54,934 bases of DNA from Candidatus Uhrbacteria bacterium. Lineage in GTDB: Bacteria; Patescibacteriota; Patescibacteriia; UBA9934. This document shows positions 45,800-53,975 of this stretch, one piece after another. A program made the translations under genes and the position numbers. The stretch's first letter is position 1; every line of letters begins with the position of its first letter. The stretch lies in the NCBI GenBank assembly GCA_018673485.1, contig JABHCP010000016.1, forward strand, positions 1 through 54,934, in the 5' to 3' direction. The notes under the pieces are model-generated. The model saw only the letters and a list, made by a program, of their open reading frames with translations. It was not told the origin of the DNA and made no database searches.

Positions 45800-45828
45800 T
45801 TGACAAAATTGCCATTTTTTGATAATTT
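45800..45828 (+). promoter_or_regulatory. promoter of NYN unit
   Basis: TTGACA (45800-45805), 17-nt spacer, TAATTT (45823-45828). GCAAT/ATTGC flank the -35 and CATTTTTT follows, a terminator-like form. Confidence 0.8.
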
Positions 45829-45855
45829 ATTCAGTCCCCACGAAGGAGAAAAACC

Positions 45856-46371
45856 GTGTCAGACCTCGAACGCGTCATGATCTTTGTCGATGGCTCCAAC
45901 CTGAGCTCTGCTCTGCGAAAACTGAGGGCAGAACAAGTACTTTATCTACCGATGTTCAGACAGATGTGTGCCGAGGTCTCCGGTAGGCCCATGGCTGTGC
46001 ACTACTTTGACAGCACATCACCTGGCCCAAAACGAGATACTCGCATCACACTTTTTCGTGCGCTCGCTCGCATACCCAAGGTCCATCTCCATATCCACGA
46101 AAGAGTTGCAAATGGAAACAGCTCGCAAGAGCGTGGCGTCGATGTTGACCTAGCTGCCCACATGACATTGTTGGCGAGCACCGACCAGTTCGATATCGCA
46201 ATCCTTGTAAGCGGCGACCAAGACTTCGTGCCGGTGGTAAAGTTAGTGCGGGATATTGGAAAACGCGTCTTCATTATCACTGGCGGACACGGAGCCGCGC
46301 AGTGCTACCATGATGACAACTACTTCGTCCACCTGGAACAAATCCTACGTGATATGCGCAAAAGCGCATAA
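45856..46371 (+). CDS. NYN/LabA-like PIN-fold nuclease
   Basis: 171 aa. Conserved Asp residues appear in VMIFVDGSNLSSALRK, RGVDVDLAAHM and LVSGDQDFVPVV, as in NYN (LabA/DUF88) domains, RNases related to PIN domains. VFIITGGHGAAQCYHDDNYFV is the usual C-terminal part. Likely cuts RNA; target unknown, no antitoxin gene adjacent. GTG start preceded by AAGGAG. Self-contained GC-rich unit. Confidence 0.83.
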   Translation: MSDLERVMIFVDGSNLSSALRKLRAEQVLYLPMFRQMCAEVSGRPMAVHYFDSTSPGPKRDTRITLFRALARIPKVHLHIHERVANGNSSQERGVDVDLAAHMTLLASTDQFDIAILVSGDQDFVPVVKLVRDIGKRVFIITGGHGAAQCYHDDNYFVHLEQILRDMRKSA

Positions 46372-46385
46372 GCTCACTTCCTCGC

Positions 46386-46403
46386 AACCCGCCACAGCGG
46401 GTT
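46386..46403 (+). terminator. terminator of NYN unit
   Basis: AACCCGC - CACA - GCGGGTT, then GTCATGCTTTCC; weak T-tract. Confidence 0.65.
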
Positions 46404-46425
46404 GTCATGCTTTCCGCGTTTCTCA

Positions 46426-46800
46426 TTAACGACCAATCCGATCGAGATAATACAACCACGTAGTAGAAAAAATACCAAAGACTATTAGTATGGCCAATAA
46501 CGTGGTAGAAAATTCTGATAATAACGAAATCATGATTGCTAGAATTGCAAACGCTGACCAGATTATCTTGAGTTTGAGCATTGCTCTAAAAACTTCGACT
46601 CCTGATTTGTGAACCGATAGGGAAGTCCCGCCGATTGCAAAAAGTGCGGCGCCGATCAATCGGATTGTGAGAGTGTTCTCATCTTCGATCCCCAATAACC
46701 CAGAGACCCAAACGGGCGCTAGGAACATTGGTATAGCGAAGATCATATCAGTAACAAAATGCGCTATGAACCATTTTCTAAGTGATGATGGTACTTTCAT
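46426..46800 (-). CDS. four-helix membrane protein, unknown
   Basis: 124 aa with four predicted transmembrane helices (FAIPMFLAPVWVSGLLG, LIGAALFAIGGTSL, IIWSAFAILAIMISLL, LLAILIVFGIFSTTWL). AT-rich like the core genome. Starts 1 nt after the polA stop, so cotranscribed with polA. No known function. Confidence 0.7.
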   Translation of the reverse strand: MKVPSSLRKWFIAHFVTDMIFAIPMFLAPVWVSGLLGIEDENTLTIRLIGAALFAIGGTSLSVHKSGVEVFRAMLKLKIIWSAFAILAIMISLLSEFSTTLLAILIVFGIFSTTWLYYLDRIGR

Positions 46801-46801
46801 A

Positions 46802-49369
46802 TTATTTCCAAGCTTTTAATTTACCCCAATGCTTTCCGTGCTCCACGTCCACTATCAAAGGAACCTCGCTATCCCACACGCCTTCCATAATTTTCTTAAT
46901 TTGCACGACGGCCTTCTCAACATCACTATTCTTTACCTCAAAAACTAATTCATCATGAACTTGTAGTAACATCTTTAAATCAAGGTCAGTGCTTTCAACC
47001 CAAGTCTGCACTTTCAACATTGCCATCTTTACCAAATCAGCCTGTGTTCCTTGAATTGGCATATTCACTGCCATGCGCTCAGCTGCGGCGCGCAACATTT
47101 GCATGCCAGAATCAATTTCCGGCAAATATCGACGACGGCCAAACAAGGTCTCAACATATTTATCCTTGTGCGCTTTATCCTTCATCTCCTCAATGTAATT
47201 TGCAATGCCGGGATGAAGTTCAAAGTACTTATCGATGAATCCTTGGGCCTCTTCTTTGGAAAGCCCGCTTGAACGCGCTAGATTGCGTGGACCCATGCCG
47301 TACAAAATTCCAAAGTTTATTGCCTTTGCCGCATGACGCTCATGCTTATCGATCTCGCTCTCTGGCTTGTCTAGAATCTCGGACGCTGTGCGTGTATGAA
47401 TATCCGCACCTTCTTTAAACGCTCTAATAAACGAACTGTCCTTGGCCATCACGGCCGCGAGTCGAAGTTCAAACTGCGAATAATCACATGCCACGAGAGT
47501 GTATCCATGTTTTGACGTAAACGCATTTCGAATCTCGCGACCAAGCTCGGTTCGCACTGGAATATTTTGCAAATTAGGATCTGATGACGACAACCTTCCA
47601 GTCGCAGTGACTGTTTGATTGAATGACGAATGAATTCTTCCATCTTTTTCGATCAACTCAGGTAACGCGTCTACATATGTGGACTTCATCTTGGCAAACT
47701 CTCGATACTTTGAAACCAATGGAATGATTTCATGCGTTTCCCACAGTTTTTCAAGTTCGCTCGCTGCAGTCGAAAGTCCTGTCTTTGTTTTTTTGATTCG
47801 CTTAGTTGGCAACTTAAGCACATCAAATAGAATATGCGAGAGTTGAGAAGGGGATTTGATATTGAATTCCTCACCAGCAAACTTATAGATCTTAGCAGTG
47901 AGACTTTTAAGCTCTTTTTCAAACTTATCAGAGAGTTCTTTTAAATGATCCGCATCAACCTCAATCCCTTCACGTTCCATGATGTACAGATTACGAGCAA
48001 GCGGCATCTCCACATCAGTAGCTAACTTTAAAGAACCTTCTTTGGCGAGCAACTTTTCAAGTTTTTTATATAAACCGATAATGACTTCCATCTGTGAATC
48101 CAAAGCTGCATCTTCTTTTAGATTCTTTTTAAAGTACTTCTTAGCACAAGCTGATATATCAAAATCTCTCTCATGTGAAGCCACCAAATAAGCCGCAACC
48201 ATAGTATCGAATACTTTTCCTTCGATAGAGCTCTCAAGTAAGTGCATTATTGATTTTAAATCATGTCCGATAACCAACTTTGCTTTATTGATAAGCTCGA
48301 TAACTTGCTTCACCTCATCTTGTGTTTGTGCTTTTGCGATTTTAGTTCCGTCTGAGAAAACTATCTCAATTGAACCCTTTCCAAACAAGTCCGCCTGCAC
48401 GTTGCGGGCCGCAACGTATAGATCATCGGCTTTAAGTTGATCGATGGTGGCTACCTTCTGTCTTACAATCGGCGCCTGCTCTGCAGAATCTTCAGACCTT
48501 TTATATTTTCTTAACAAATTTCTAAACTCTAACTGTTCCAACATTGGAACAAGTACTTCTACATCAGGATCTGTAAATTTCGCGTCAGTTATTTTAAATC
48601 CAGGTAGCTTAACCCTATCAATCAACTGAACGAGCGCTTGCATGTCCTTGAGTTCCTTTTCTTTACCACGTAAACGCTTTGCGTACTTCTCCTCAAGCTC
48701 ATCGCGCTTGAGTGCTCGCAGTAAATTATTAATTGATCCATGTTCCTGCAACAAAGTTGCCGCTGTCTTTTTTCCAATACCCTCAATGCCTGGAATGTTG
48801 TCTGACGGGTCGCCCATCAACGCTTTGAAATCGACCATCTGCTTTGGATCTAACCCATAGCGATCTTGGACAGCTTTTTTATCGTATTCAACAGTCTCTG
48901 AAATTCCTTTTTTAAAAGCAATGACTCTAACAGCTCCATCAACAAGCTGAAGCAAGTCCATATCGCCGCTCAATATCTTCACGCTGACATCATCCTTAGC
49001 ATATTTCTTTGCAAGTGTCGCGATCACATCATCAGCCTCATAGCCCTCAGCTGACAACGAAGGGATTCCATAAACATCTAGCGCATCTTTAATGACATCT
49101 ATCTGCTCGTACAATTCATCTGCCTTTTTCTCGCGCGTCCCTTTGTACTCGGCGTATGCCTCATGCCGAAAAGTGGCACCCGGCAAGTCCCAAGCGACAG
49201 CCATGAAGTCTGGTGCATATTGTTCACGCATTTTTTCAATGATATTTAAAAAACCATACACAGCATTTACCACCTGCCCGCTTGAAGTTGTTAGCGGCGG
49301 AATAGCATGCCATGCACGGTGTAAAAGTGCATTTCCATCTAGAACCAAAAAGACTTTTTTCTTTGCCAT
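46802..49369 (-). CDS. polA: DNA polymerase I
   Basis: 855 aa from MAKKKVFLVLDGN; a longer frame to 49555 runs through hairpins and is rejected. The 5'-3' exonuclease (about 1-290) has YEADDVIATLA, SGDMDLLQL and GDPSDNIPG. The 3'-5' region lacks the DxE motif I and keeps only remnants (GHDLKS, FDTMVAAYL), so proofreading is probably absent. The polymerase has motif A (ACDYSQFELR), motif B (RHAAKAINFGILYG) and motif C (LLQVHDELVFEV). Fills gaps and removes RNA primers. No Shine-Dalgarno sequence. Confidence 0.96.
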   Translation of the reverse strand: MAKKKVFLVLDGNALLHRAWHAIPPLTTSSGQVVNAVYGFLNIIEKMREQYAPDFMAVAWDLPGATFRHEAYAEYKGTREKKADELYEQIDVIKDALDVYGIPSLSAEGYEADDVIATLAKKYAKDDVSVKILSGDMDLLQLVDGAVRVIAFKKGISETVEYDKKAVQDRYGLDPKQMVDFKALMGDPSDNIPGIEGIGKKTAATLLQEHGSINNLLRALKRDELEEKYAKRLRGKEKELKDMQALVQLIDRVKLPGFKITDAKFTDPDVEVLVPMLEQLEFRNLLRKYKRSEDSAEQAPIVRQKVATIDQLKADDLYVAARNVQADLFGKGSIEIVFSDGTKIAKAQTQDEVKQVIELINKAKLVIGHDLKSIMHLLESSIEGKVFDTMVAAYLVASHERDFDISACAKKYFKKNLKEDAALDSQMEVIIGLYKKLEKLLAKEGSLKLATDVEMPLARNLYIMEREGIEVDADHLKELSDKFEKELKSLTAKIYKFAGEEFNIKSPSQLSHILFDVLKLPTKRIKKTKTGLSTAASELEKLWETHEIIPLVSKYREFAKMKSTYVDALPELIEKDGRIHSSFNQTVTATGRLSSSDPNLQNIPVRTELGREIRNAFTSKHGYTLVACDYSQFELRLAAVMAKDSSFIRAFKEGADIHTRTASEILDKPESEIDKHERHAAKAINFGILYGMGPRNLARSSGLSKEEAQGFIDKYFELHPGIANYIEEMKDKAHKDKYVETLFGRRRYLPEIDSGMQMLRAAAERMAVNMPIQGTQADLVKMAMLKVQTWVESTDLDLKMLLQVHDELVFEVKNSDVEKAVVQIKKIMEGVWDSEVPLIVDVEHGKHWGKLKAWK

Positions 49370-49396
49370 ATAGATAGATTTTACTTGATTTTTGCT

Positions 49397-49570
49397 AAAA
49401 AAAGAAGGCGCCCCCAGCTGTGCCTTCCCGTACAGCTGAGGACTAGTTCGTGTGTTGGGCGCCATCAAGGCAAGGCCAGGAAATGCAGAGCACTTCAATT
49501 TGCCCCAGGCCGCAAAGGATCGTACCGACACACTATCGCACTCCTGCAACTTCACCCGCGGAAGTACGAT
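49397..49570 (-). ncRNA. candidate small RNA upstream of polA
   Basis: Minus-strand promoter TTGACT (49601-49606), 18-nt spacer, TACGAT (49577-49582). It ends in a strong terminator: GGCGCCC/GGGCGCC outer and CAGCTG/CAGCTG inner stems (49407-49463), then CTTCTTTTTTT. Body hairpin TGCAG(g)AGTGC/GTGCTCTGCA. About 170 nt, no ORF. The promoter -35 overlaps the T-tract of the upstream terminator at 49615. Confidence 0.45.
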
Positions 49571-49614
49571 ATTTACATCGTACGTTGAAATACATAATTA
49601 AGTCAAAAAGTGAT

Positions 49615-49644
49615 CCGCCCGGCATCCATGAGGACGCCGGGCGG
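49615..49644 (-). terminator. terminator of structured RNA
   Basis: CCGCCCGGC - 12 nt - GCCGGGCGG, minus-strand tail ATCACTTTTTG. Confidence 0.85.
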
Positions 49645-50066
49645 GTGGAGAGACGCGAGAGGAACGAGGTCCGCTCACATCAAGGAGGGTGAGATCAGGT
49701 GGTCGCCAAGACGATGGCGCGCGTGGGGGGGGACAAGCGGGCGCAGGACCCGACAACCACCTGATCTCGAAATGTAGGACCGGACCAACAAGCTCAAGAG
49801 CTCATCGGCGACAGCGAGCATCCGGCGAACCGGGGGAGTCTCGCTGCAGAAGGGCTGCGCGACAAGAGGATCGCGCGCCGTGCATCGTTCAGCCGTAGCT
49901 CCGTAGAGCAAGCGGCCCGGTCCAGGGTCGTAAGGAGTCTGCAGCGAAGGGGAGGCTCGAGGTTCCCCTTACCCTCATCCGGGCGCGACTCGCACGCTGT
50001 CGATATTCCTTAACCCTTCGTGACAGCACACGTGAAACGCGCGGGATCACGAATTTCTAAATCTGC
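49615..50066 (-). ncRNA. candidate large structured RNA (~440 nt)
   Basis: Lies between a clear promoter (50073-50101) and a clear terminator. Stems seen on the minus strand include GAGATCAGGTGGT/ACCACCTGATCTC (13 bp, ~50-nt interior with CGCCA/TGGCG), CAGCGAG/CTCGCTG closing a CCGG-TTCG-CCGG hairpin, GCGCGA/TCGCGC, GCTC-TACG-GAGC, AAGGGG/CCCCTT and a long-range GGACC/GGTCC. The density of stems and lack of a start with ribosome site argue against coding. It is in the size range of RNase P RNA, but the universal RNase P P4 motifs and tmRNA features are absent as far as I can see. Confidence 0.45.
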
Positions 50067-50072
50067 TCCAAG

Positions 50073-50101
50073 ATAGTGCCATAAACTACAAAACACGTCA
50101 A
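50073..50101 (-). promoter_or_regulatory. promoter of structured RNA
   Basis: Minus strand TTGACG (50096-50101), 17-nt spacer, CACTAT (50073-50078). Confidence 0.7.
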
Positions 50102-50155
50102 CAATAAAGGACTCGCGTTTTACAGCGAGCCCTACGACGAGCGATGCACGGGTCG

Positions 50156-50533
50156 TTAGATCAGCCCCGACAAGATCAGGCCCAAGTCCACTGCAACGTG
50201 GCAGAACTGATCCATCTTGATGGTCTTGATGATGTTATAGCGGGCCTTGAGCGCATCGATCACCATGTGCGAGACGATCCTGATCACAAGTGCCAGTGCC
50301 GTCATGCTAAAGCTCAGTGCCAGACTCACACCAGGCACGATACTGAGCTCGAAGCTTGGCATCAGCCAGAGCAGCATGATCGGCGCATTGGCAGTGACGG
50401 CGTGGTAAAAGAGCACTTCACGTGATTTACCCTTTTCCATCGCCATCCATGCGCTTTGCAGACCAAAGTCCCCCCACACGAACAGAAGGTACATGACAGT
50501 CAGCTTAACGAGAACGAGCAGAGCGAAGTCCAT
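50156..50533 (-). CDS. DUF3307-like membrane protein
   Basis: 125 aa, three to four membrane helices. GDFGLQSAWMAMEKGKS, FYHAVTAN, SHMVIDALKARYN and MDQFCHV match the conserved pattern of DUF3307 proteins, common in phages and mobile DNA, with His and Asp in the membrane. Function unknown. AGGAGG precedes the ATG. Downstream on its strand lies the structured RNA with its own promoter. Divergent from the TrmB-like gene. Confidence 0.72.
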   Translation of the reverse strand: MDFALLVLVKLTVMYLLFVWGDFGLQSAWMAMEKGKSREVLFYHAVTANAPIMLLWLMPSFELSIVPGVSLALSFSMTALALVIRIVSHMVIDALKARYNIIKTIKMDQFCHVAVDLGLILSGLI

Positions 50534-50618
50534 GAATACCTCCTGGTACGCACATCATTGTGCACTCAAACCATCTCATGGATCATATACACCGCCCAGA
50601 GTATCTGTCGTCATTTTC

Positions 50619-50636
50619 GACACTTTTTGACGTGTC
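50619..50636. promoter_or_regulatory. dyad between divergent genes
   Basis: GACAC - TTTTTGAC - GTGTC, about 34 nt upstream of the TrmB-like start; possible autoregulatory operator. Confidence 0.35.
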
Positions 50637-50655
50637 AGCAATATTGCATTATCCT

Positions 50656-50661
50656 TATACT
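50656..50661 (+). promoter_or_regulatory. -10 of TrmB-like gene (leaderless)
   Basis: TATACT 8 nt before the ATG at 50670; transcription probably starts at or just before that codon. Confidence 0.5.
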
Positions 50662-50669
50662 ATATGCAT

Positions 50670-51434
50670 ATGGGATACAACGATCACTTACTTGCCGGAC
50701 TCGAGACTTATGGACTGTCTAAAAAAGAGGCAGAGATTTATCTTTCAATCCTGCACCTTGGGCCAGCAACTGTTTTGCAAATATCACGCAAAACGCAGTA
50801 TCCAAGAACCACACTTTACCCAATATTAGACATATTGGTCGCCAAAGGCGTCCTAAGATCAGGAAAAGATAAAAAGAAAACAGTATTCGCTGTTGAACCG
50901 CCAAAGGTGCTTCGCCGCAAATTAAAGGAAAAGGAAGTCGCATTTGATGATATCTCCTCAGAACTAGGTGCTTTGTATGACCACGTGGCCGCGAGCCCAG
51001 ACATTATCCTATACGAAGGAACGGATGGCTTTAAACGCCTATGGCAAAGAATCTATAACTCTGAGGTGAAAGAATACAGAATACTAACGAGTGCCACCGG
51101 CATGCTCGAATACGTGAAAGTGCCATATATTATTAAAAGTGTTATCGCAAGGCGCATCGAGCTAGGCATCAAAAGCCTGCAGATTGTTCCAGACAATCCT
51201 GAAACTCGCCGAATTACACAGCACGATAAAAAGCAGCTGCGCGAATCTCGTTTTTTACCCAATAACACCAACATTCCAGCAACAATCATCCAATTCGGTG
51301 ACGAAATAGCGTTCATGACAACTCGGCGGGAGAACGCAATGATAATCATGGCCAGTGGTGACGTTGCGCTAACTTTTAAAACAATGTTTGACCTTGTTTG
51401 GAAATGCGCCAAAAATCCTTATTCTGAGATATAA
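50670..51434 (+). CDS. TrmB-family transcriptional regulator
   Basis: 254 aa from the second ATG, chosen because the -10 box leaves no room for transcription to include the first (50664). N-terminal winged helix (LSKKEAEIYLSILHLGPATVLQISRKTQYPRTTLYPILD-type, about 12-75), coiled linker, and a C-terminal effector domain like TrmB (ILTSATGMLEYV...). TrmB proteins sense sugars in archaea; here the ligand is unknown. Followed closely by a 73-aa gene and gpmI. Confidence 0.85.
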   Translation: MGYNDHLLAGLETYGLSKKEAEIYLSILHLGPATVLQISRKTQYPRTTLYPILDILVAKGVLRSGKDKKKTVFAVEPPKVLRRKLKEKEVAFDDISSELGALYDHVAASPDIILYEGTDGFKRLWQRIYNSEVKEYRILTSATGMLEYVKVPYIIKSVIARRIELGIKSLQIVPDNPETRRITQHDKKQLRESRFLPNNTNIPATIIQFGDEIAFMTTRRENAMIIMASGDVALTFKTMFDLVWKCAKNPYSEI

Positions 51435-51435
51435 T
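51430..51435 (+). promoter_or_regulatory. -10 of the 73-aa gene (leaderless)
   Basis: TATAAT overlaps the TrmB-like stop codon and lies 8 nt before the next ATG. Confidence 0.5.
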
Positions 51436-51443
51436 GTACACAT

Positions 51444-51665
51444 ATGCAATACACACAAAAATCACTCGAGCAGTACTTTGCAGAGCATGGCGTAACCGAC
51501 GCTGATGCAAAGGCAAAACTTTTACCACTCATCACAGACCTTATCTATGATCGCAATATGCATGTTGTAGAGCTGGAAAAAGAAGAGGACGAGTATAAGA
51601 TCAAACAGATCCAAGAAGGGATTACGGACCTGGAAGATGAAATCAAACGTCAATTCGAAAATTAG
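51444..51665 (+). CDS. small acidic protein upstream of gpmI
   Basis: 73 aa, helical, charged (MQYTQKSLEQYFAEHG ... LEDEIKRQFEN). No known function. Own TATAAT just before it, and gpmI begins 3 nt after its stop, so the two are probably cotranscribed. Confidence 0.75.
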   Translation: MQYTQKSLEQYFAEHGVTDADAKAKLLPLITDLIYDRNMHVVELEKEEDEYKIKQIQEGITDLEDEIKRQFEN

Positions 51666-51668
51666 ATT

Positions 51669-53237
51669 ATGAAACCTACTGCACTAATTATTCTCGACGG
51701 CTTTGGCATTGCACCACCATCAGACGCCAACGCAATTTGGACAGCAAACACACCGTTCATCGACTCACTTATAAATACATATCCTGCTCACCTCCTCCAC
51801 GCCTCTGGAGTCGAGGTTGGACTTCCAAAAGGAGAAGTGGGGAACTCAGAAGTTGGTCACCTTACTATTGGTTCTGGAATTCTCCGCTATCAAAGCTTGC
51901 CCCGAATTGATAAGTCAATTGAGTCAGGTGATTTTTTTGAAAATGAAAAACTCGCAGATGTAAAAGCACACCTTAAATCAACAAAAGGGAAACTCCACGT
52001 TCTTGGACTTATCGGAAACGGTGGAGTGCACTCGCACGGACGCCATCTTGAAGCACTTTTACAGTGGTCGCGAAAAAATAAACTTCATAAAAAAACTTTC
52101 ATCCACGCTTTTTTGGACGGACGTGATACAAAAAAAGATCTTGGAGCGCAATTCATGCAAGAACTACTCACAACCTGCAAAAAACAAAAGATTGCCGGTA
52201 TCGCATCAGTTTGCGGACGCAAACTTGCGATGGATAGAAATAATAATTGGGATAGAATCCAGAAAGCCTACAATTCAATCGCGTTGGGATCATCAGAGCA
52301 CACTCATCAGGATCCGCTTGAGGCAATTCAAGATTTCTACGCGCAAGAAATGTTTGATGAGGAACTTGAGCCTGTAGTTATTACAGATAAAAAAGGAAAT
52401 TCAGTCGCCACTTTTGAAAATGGCGACGCTGTAATCTTCTTTAACTTCCGTGCTGATCGAGCTCGCGAACTTACTCAGGCAATCGTTGATCCAACGTTCG
52501 ATAAGTTTGAACGTACACTGACTCCGAACCTTCACGTTCTAACTTTCACAGAATATTCAAAGGAACTCCCAGTAAATATCATCTTCAAACCGGAGTTAGT
52601 CACAAACCCAATTGCTAAAGTTGTATCTGACGCCGGACTTAAACAACTTCACATCGCAGAGACCGAGAAGTACGCCCACGTCACATTCTTCATGAACGGA
52701 ATGATTGAGAAACCGTTCCCAGGTGAAGATCGTGAACTCATCCCGTCTCCATCGGTAGCAAGCTATGATGAAAAACCTGAGATGTCAGCAGCGGAAGTTA
52801 CATCGAAGATCATCGAATCGCTTGATAGTAAAAAACACGACTTCTACATTATCAACTTTGCAAATCCTGACATGGTAGGGCACACCGGAAACCTTGAGGC
52901 ATCTCGAAAAGCGGTCGAGGCAGCTGACTCGTCACTCAAACAAGTCATCGATAAGATTGTCGAGCTTGGAGGAAATGCATTTGTAGTAGGGGACCACGGA
53001 AATGCAGAAGAGCTCCTCCACCCAGTAACAGGTCGCGTCGATAAAGAGCACAACAACTACCCAGTTCCACTCTTTATCATCGGGGAACAATACAAAGAAC
53101 TCCGCAATCCTGACGTAACGCCCGAGAACCTCCACCTCCAACCACCAATAGGAATCCTGGCAGACGTCGCGCCAACGGTCCTGCAATCTGCAGGCCTACC
53201 AATACCTGAAGAAATGACCGGCGCACCGTTGATTTGA
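51669..53237 (+). CDS. gpmI: phosphoglycerate mutase, cofactor-independent
   Basis: 522 aa. Interconverts 3- and 2-phosphoglycerate in glycolysis using two metal ions. Alkaline phosphatase fold: LIILDGFGI with the metal-binding Asp, catalytic Ser in GEVGNSEVGHLTIG, FLDGRDT, RADRARE, ETEKYAHVTFFMNG, FANPDMVGHTGN and GDHGNAEE. Length and motif order are normal. No Shine-Dalgarno sequence; starts 3 nt after the small gene. Confidence 0.97.
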   Translation: MKPTALIILDGFGIAPPSDANAIWTANTPFIDSLINTYPAHLLHASGVEVGLPKGEVGNSEVGHLTIGSGILRYQSLPRIDKSIESGDFFENEKLADVKAHLKSTKGKLHVLGLIGNGGVHSHGRHLEALLQWSRKNKLHKKTFIHAFLDGRDTKKDLGAQFMQELLTTCKKQKIAGIASVCGRKLAMDRNNNWDRIQKAYNSIALGSSEHTHQDPLEAIQDFYAQEMFDEELEPVVITDKKGNSVATFENGDAVIFFNFRADRARELTQAIVDPTFDKFERTLTPNLHVLTFTEYSKELPVNIIFKPELVTNPIAKVVSDAGLKQLHIAETEKYAHVTFFMNGMIEKPFPGEDRELIPSPSVASYDEKPEMSAAEVTSKIIESLDSKKHDFYIINFANPDMVGHTGNLEASRKAVEAADSSLKQVIDKIVELGGNAFVVGDHGNAEELLHPVTGRVDKEHNNYPVPLFIIGEQYKELRNPDVTPENLHLQPPIGILADVAPTVLQSAGLPIPEEMTGAPLI

Positions 53238-53259
53238 CAATGCGCAGATCAAAAAAATT

Positions 53260-53360
53260 AAAAACCACCCATTCCGAGCTCTGCGAGGAATCCCGCTGTT
53301 TACGTCAACGTTCTATCAATACGCACGGGATCCTTCGCTCCGCTCTGGATGGATTCTTAT
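53260..53360. repeat. degenerate inverted intergenic repeat
   Basis: ACCCATTCCGAGCTCTGCGAGG...ATCCCG faces CGGGATCCTTCGCTCCGCTC..GGATGG. Related in style to the repeats at 14712 and inside the terminator at 43266. Confidence 0.5.
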
Positions 53361-53399
53361 AGCTAATTTCAATACCACTTAAATTTTTATAAACGAAAA

Positions 53400-53419
53400 G
53401 CCGCCTTATGTCAGGCGGC
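53400..53419 (-). terminator. terminator of the 135-aa unit
   Basis: GCCGCC - TTATGTCA - GGCGGC, minus-strand tail TTTTCG. Confidence 0.8.
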
Positions 53420-53440
53420 AGACTAGCCAGATGGCCAGTA

Positions 53441-53848
53441 TCAAACGGCGAGCGCCTCTGCGAGCTCAGAGCTGAGCGAGTGCCAGAAGCTCCCGACCTC
53501 GAGGTCAACGACCCTTCCGATCAGGAGGGTCCTGCACGAGCGCGAGCGATGCGGCCGCAAGATGTGCAGGGAGACGTCACCGAGAATGAACACGTCTGCC
53601 GTGCACTCCCCGACTTTTCTCACTGCCGTGCCACGCACTGCGCTCCCTGGCATGGTCACGCGGAAGTTGAGCCGGGGAAGCCCATGGTGCGCCGACCGAA
53701 CCTCATCGACCGTGCAGCCGAGGCTATGAAGCTCTTCCGCGATATCCTGCCACACGAGATCACCGTGCGCAGTTACATCGAAGAAACAGTGGGTAACAAC
53801 CCACAACCCTTCGTCTTTCTCGACAGTTGTCGTAGGATCTCCGCTCAT
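53441..53848 (-). CDS. unknown protein, GC-rich unit
   Basis: 135 aa, no signal or membrane segment (MSGDPTTTVEKDEGLWVVTHCFFDVTAHG...). It has several His (VTHCF, SAHHGL) and a basic stretch RPHRSRSCR. No family recognised. AAGGAG precedes the ATG and it has a near-consensus promoter and a terminator. GC-rich unit between gpmI and the exonuclease fragment. Confidence 0.65.
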   Translation of the reverse strand: MSGDPTTTVEKDEGLWVVTHCFFDVTAHGDLVWQDIAEELHSLGCTVDEVRSAHHGLPRLNFRVTMPGSAVRGTAVRKVGECTADVFILGDVSLHILRPHRSRSCRTLLIGRVVDLEVGSFWHSLSSELAEALAV

Positions 53849-53894
53849 CGCATGCTCCTTGGTGCATGAAGTTATTGAAACGAGTCAACGAAGT

Positions 53895-53923
53895 AATATA
53901 GCAAAAAAACAGGCCTTTGTCAA
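53895..53923 (-). promoter_or_regulatory. promoter of the 135-aa unit
   Basis: Minus strand TTGACA (53918-53923), 17-nt spacer, TATATT (53895-53900). Its spacer is the 3' arm and T-tract of the terminator at 53903-53942. Confidence 0.82.
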
Positions 53924-53942
53924 TACTTTCGCCTGTTTTTTT
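53903..53942 (-). terminator. terminator overlapping the next promoter
   Basis: AAAAACAGGC and GCCTGTTTTTTT pair, loop holding TTGACA. Ends the exonuclease fragment transcript. Confidence 0.7.
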
Positions 53943-53975
53943 GACTAATGTTTGCCTATTTATTTGAAATACTCC

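Larger units (their letters stand above)
49370..50155. other. gene-free stretch with two minus-strand RNA candidates
   Basis: No convincing coding frame; the 78-codon frame at 49675-49911 lacks a ribosome site and overlaps strong stems. Two promoter-to-terminator intervals are listed separately. Confidence 0.6.

Noticed and set aside
49370-49555. N-terminal extension of polA
   Set aside because: The frame crosses a strong terminator hairpin, and polymerase I normally starts near MAKKKVFLVLDGN.
49675-49911. 78-codon minus-strand frame as a gene
   Set aside because: No ribosome site, rare start codon, and it overlaps several strong stems; better explained as structured RNA.
50026-50041. Third parS site
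   Set aside because: Only one half (CACGTGAAAC) matches; about 10 of 16 positions.
49615-50066. RNase P RNA or tmRNA
   Set aside because: The conserved P4 strands of RNase P and the tRNA-like ends and tag frame of tmRNA were not found on either strand; kept as unassigned RNA.
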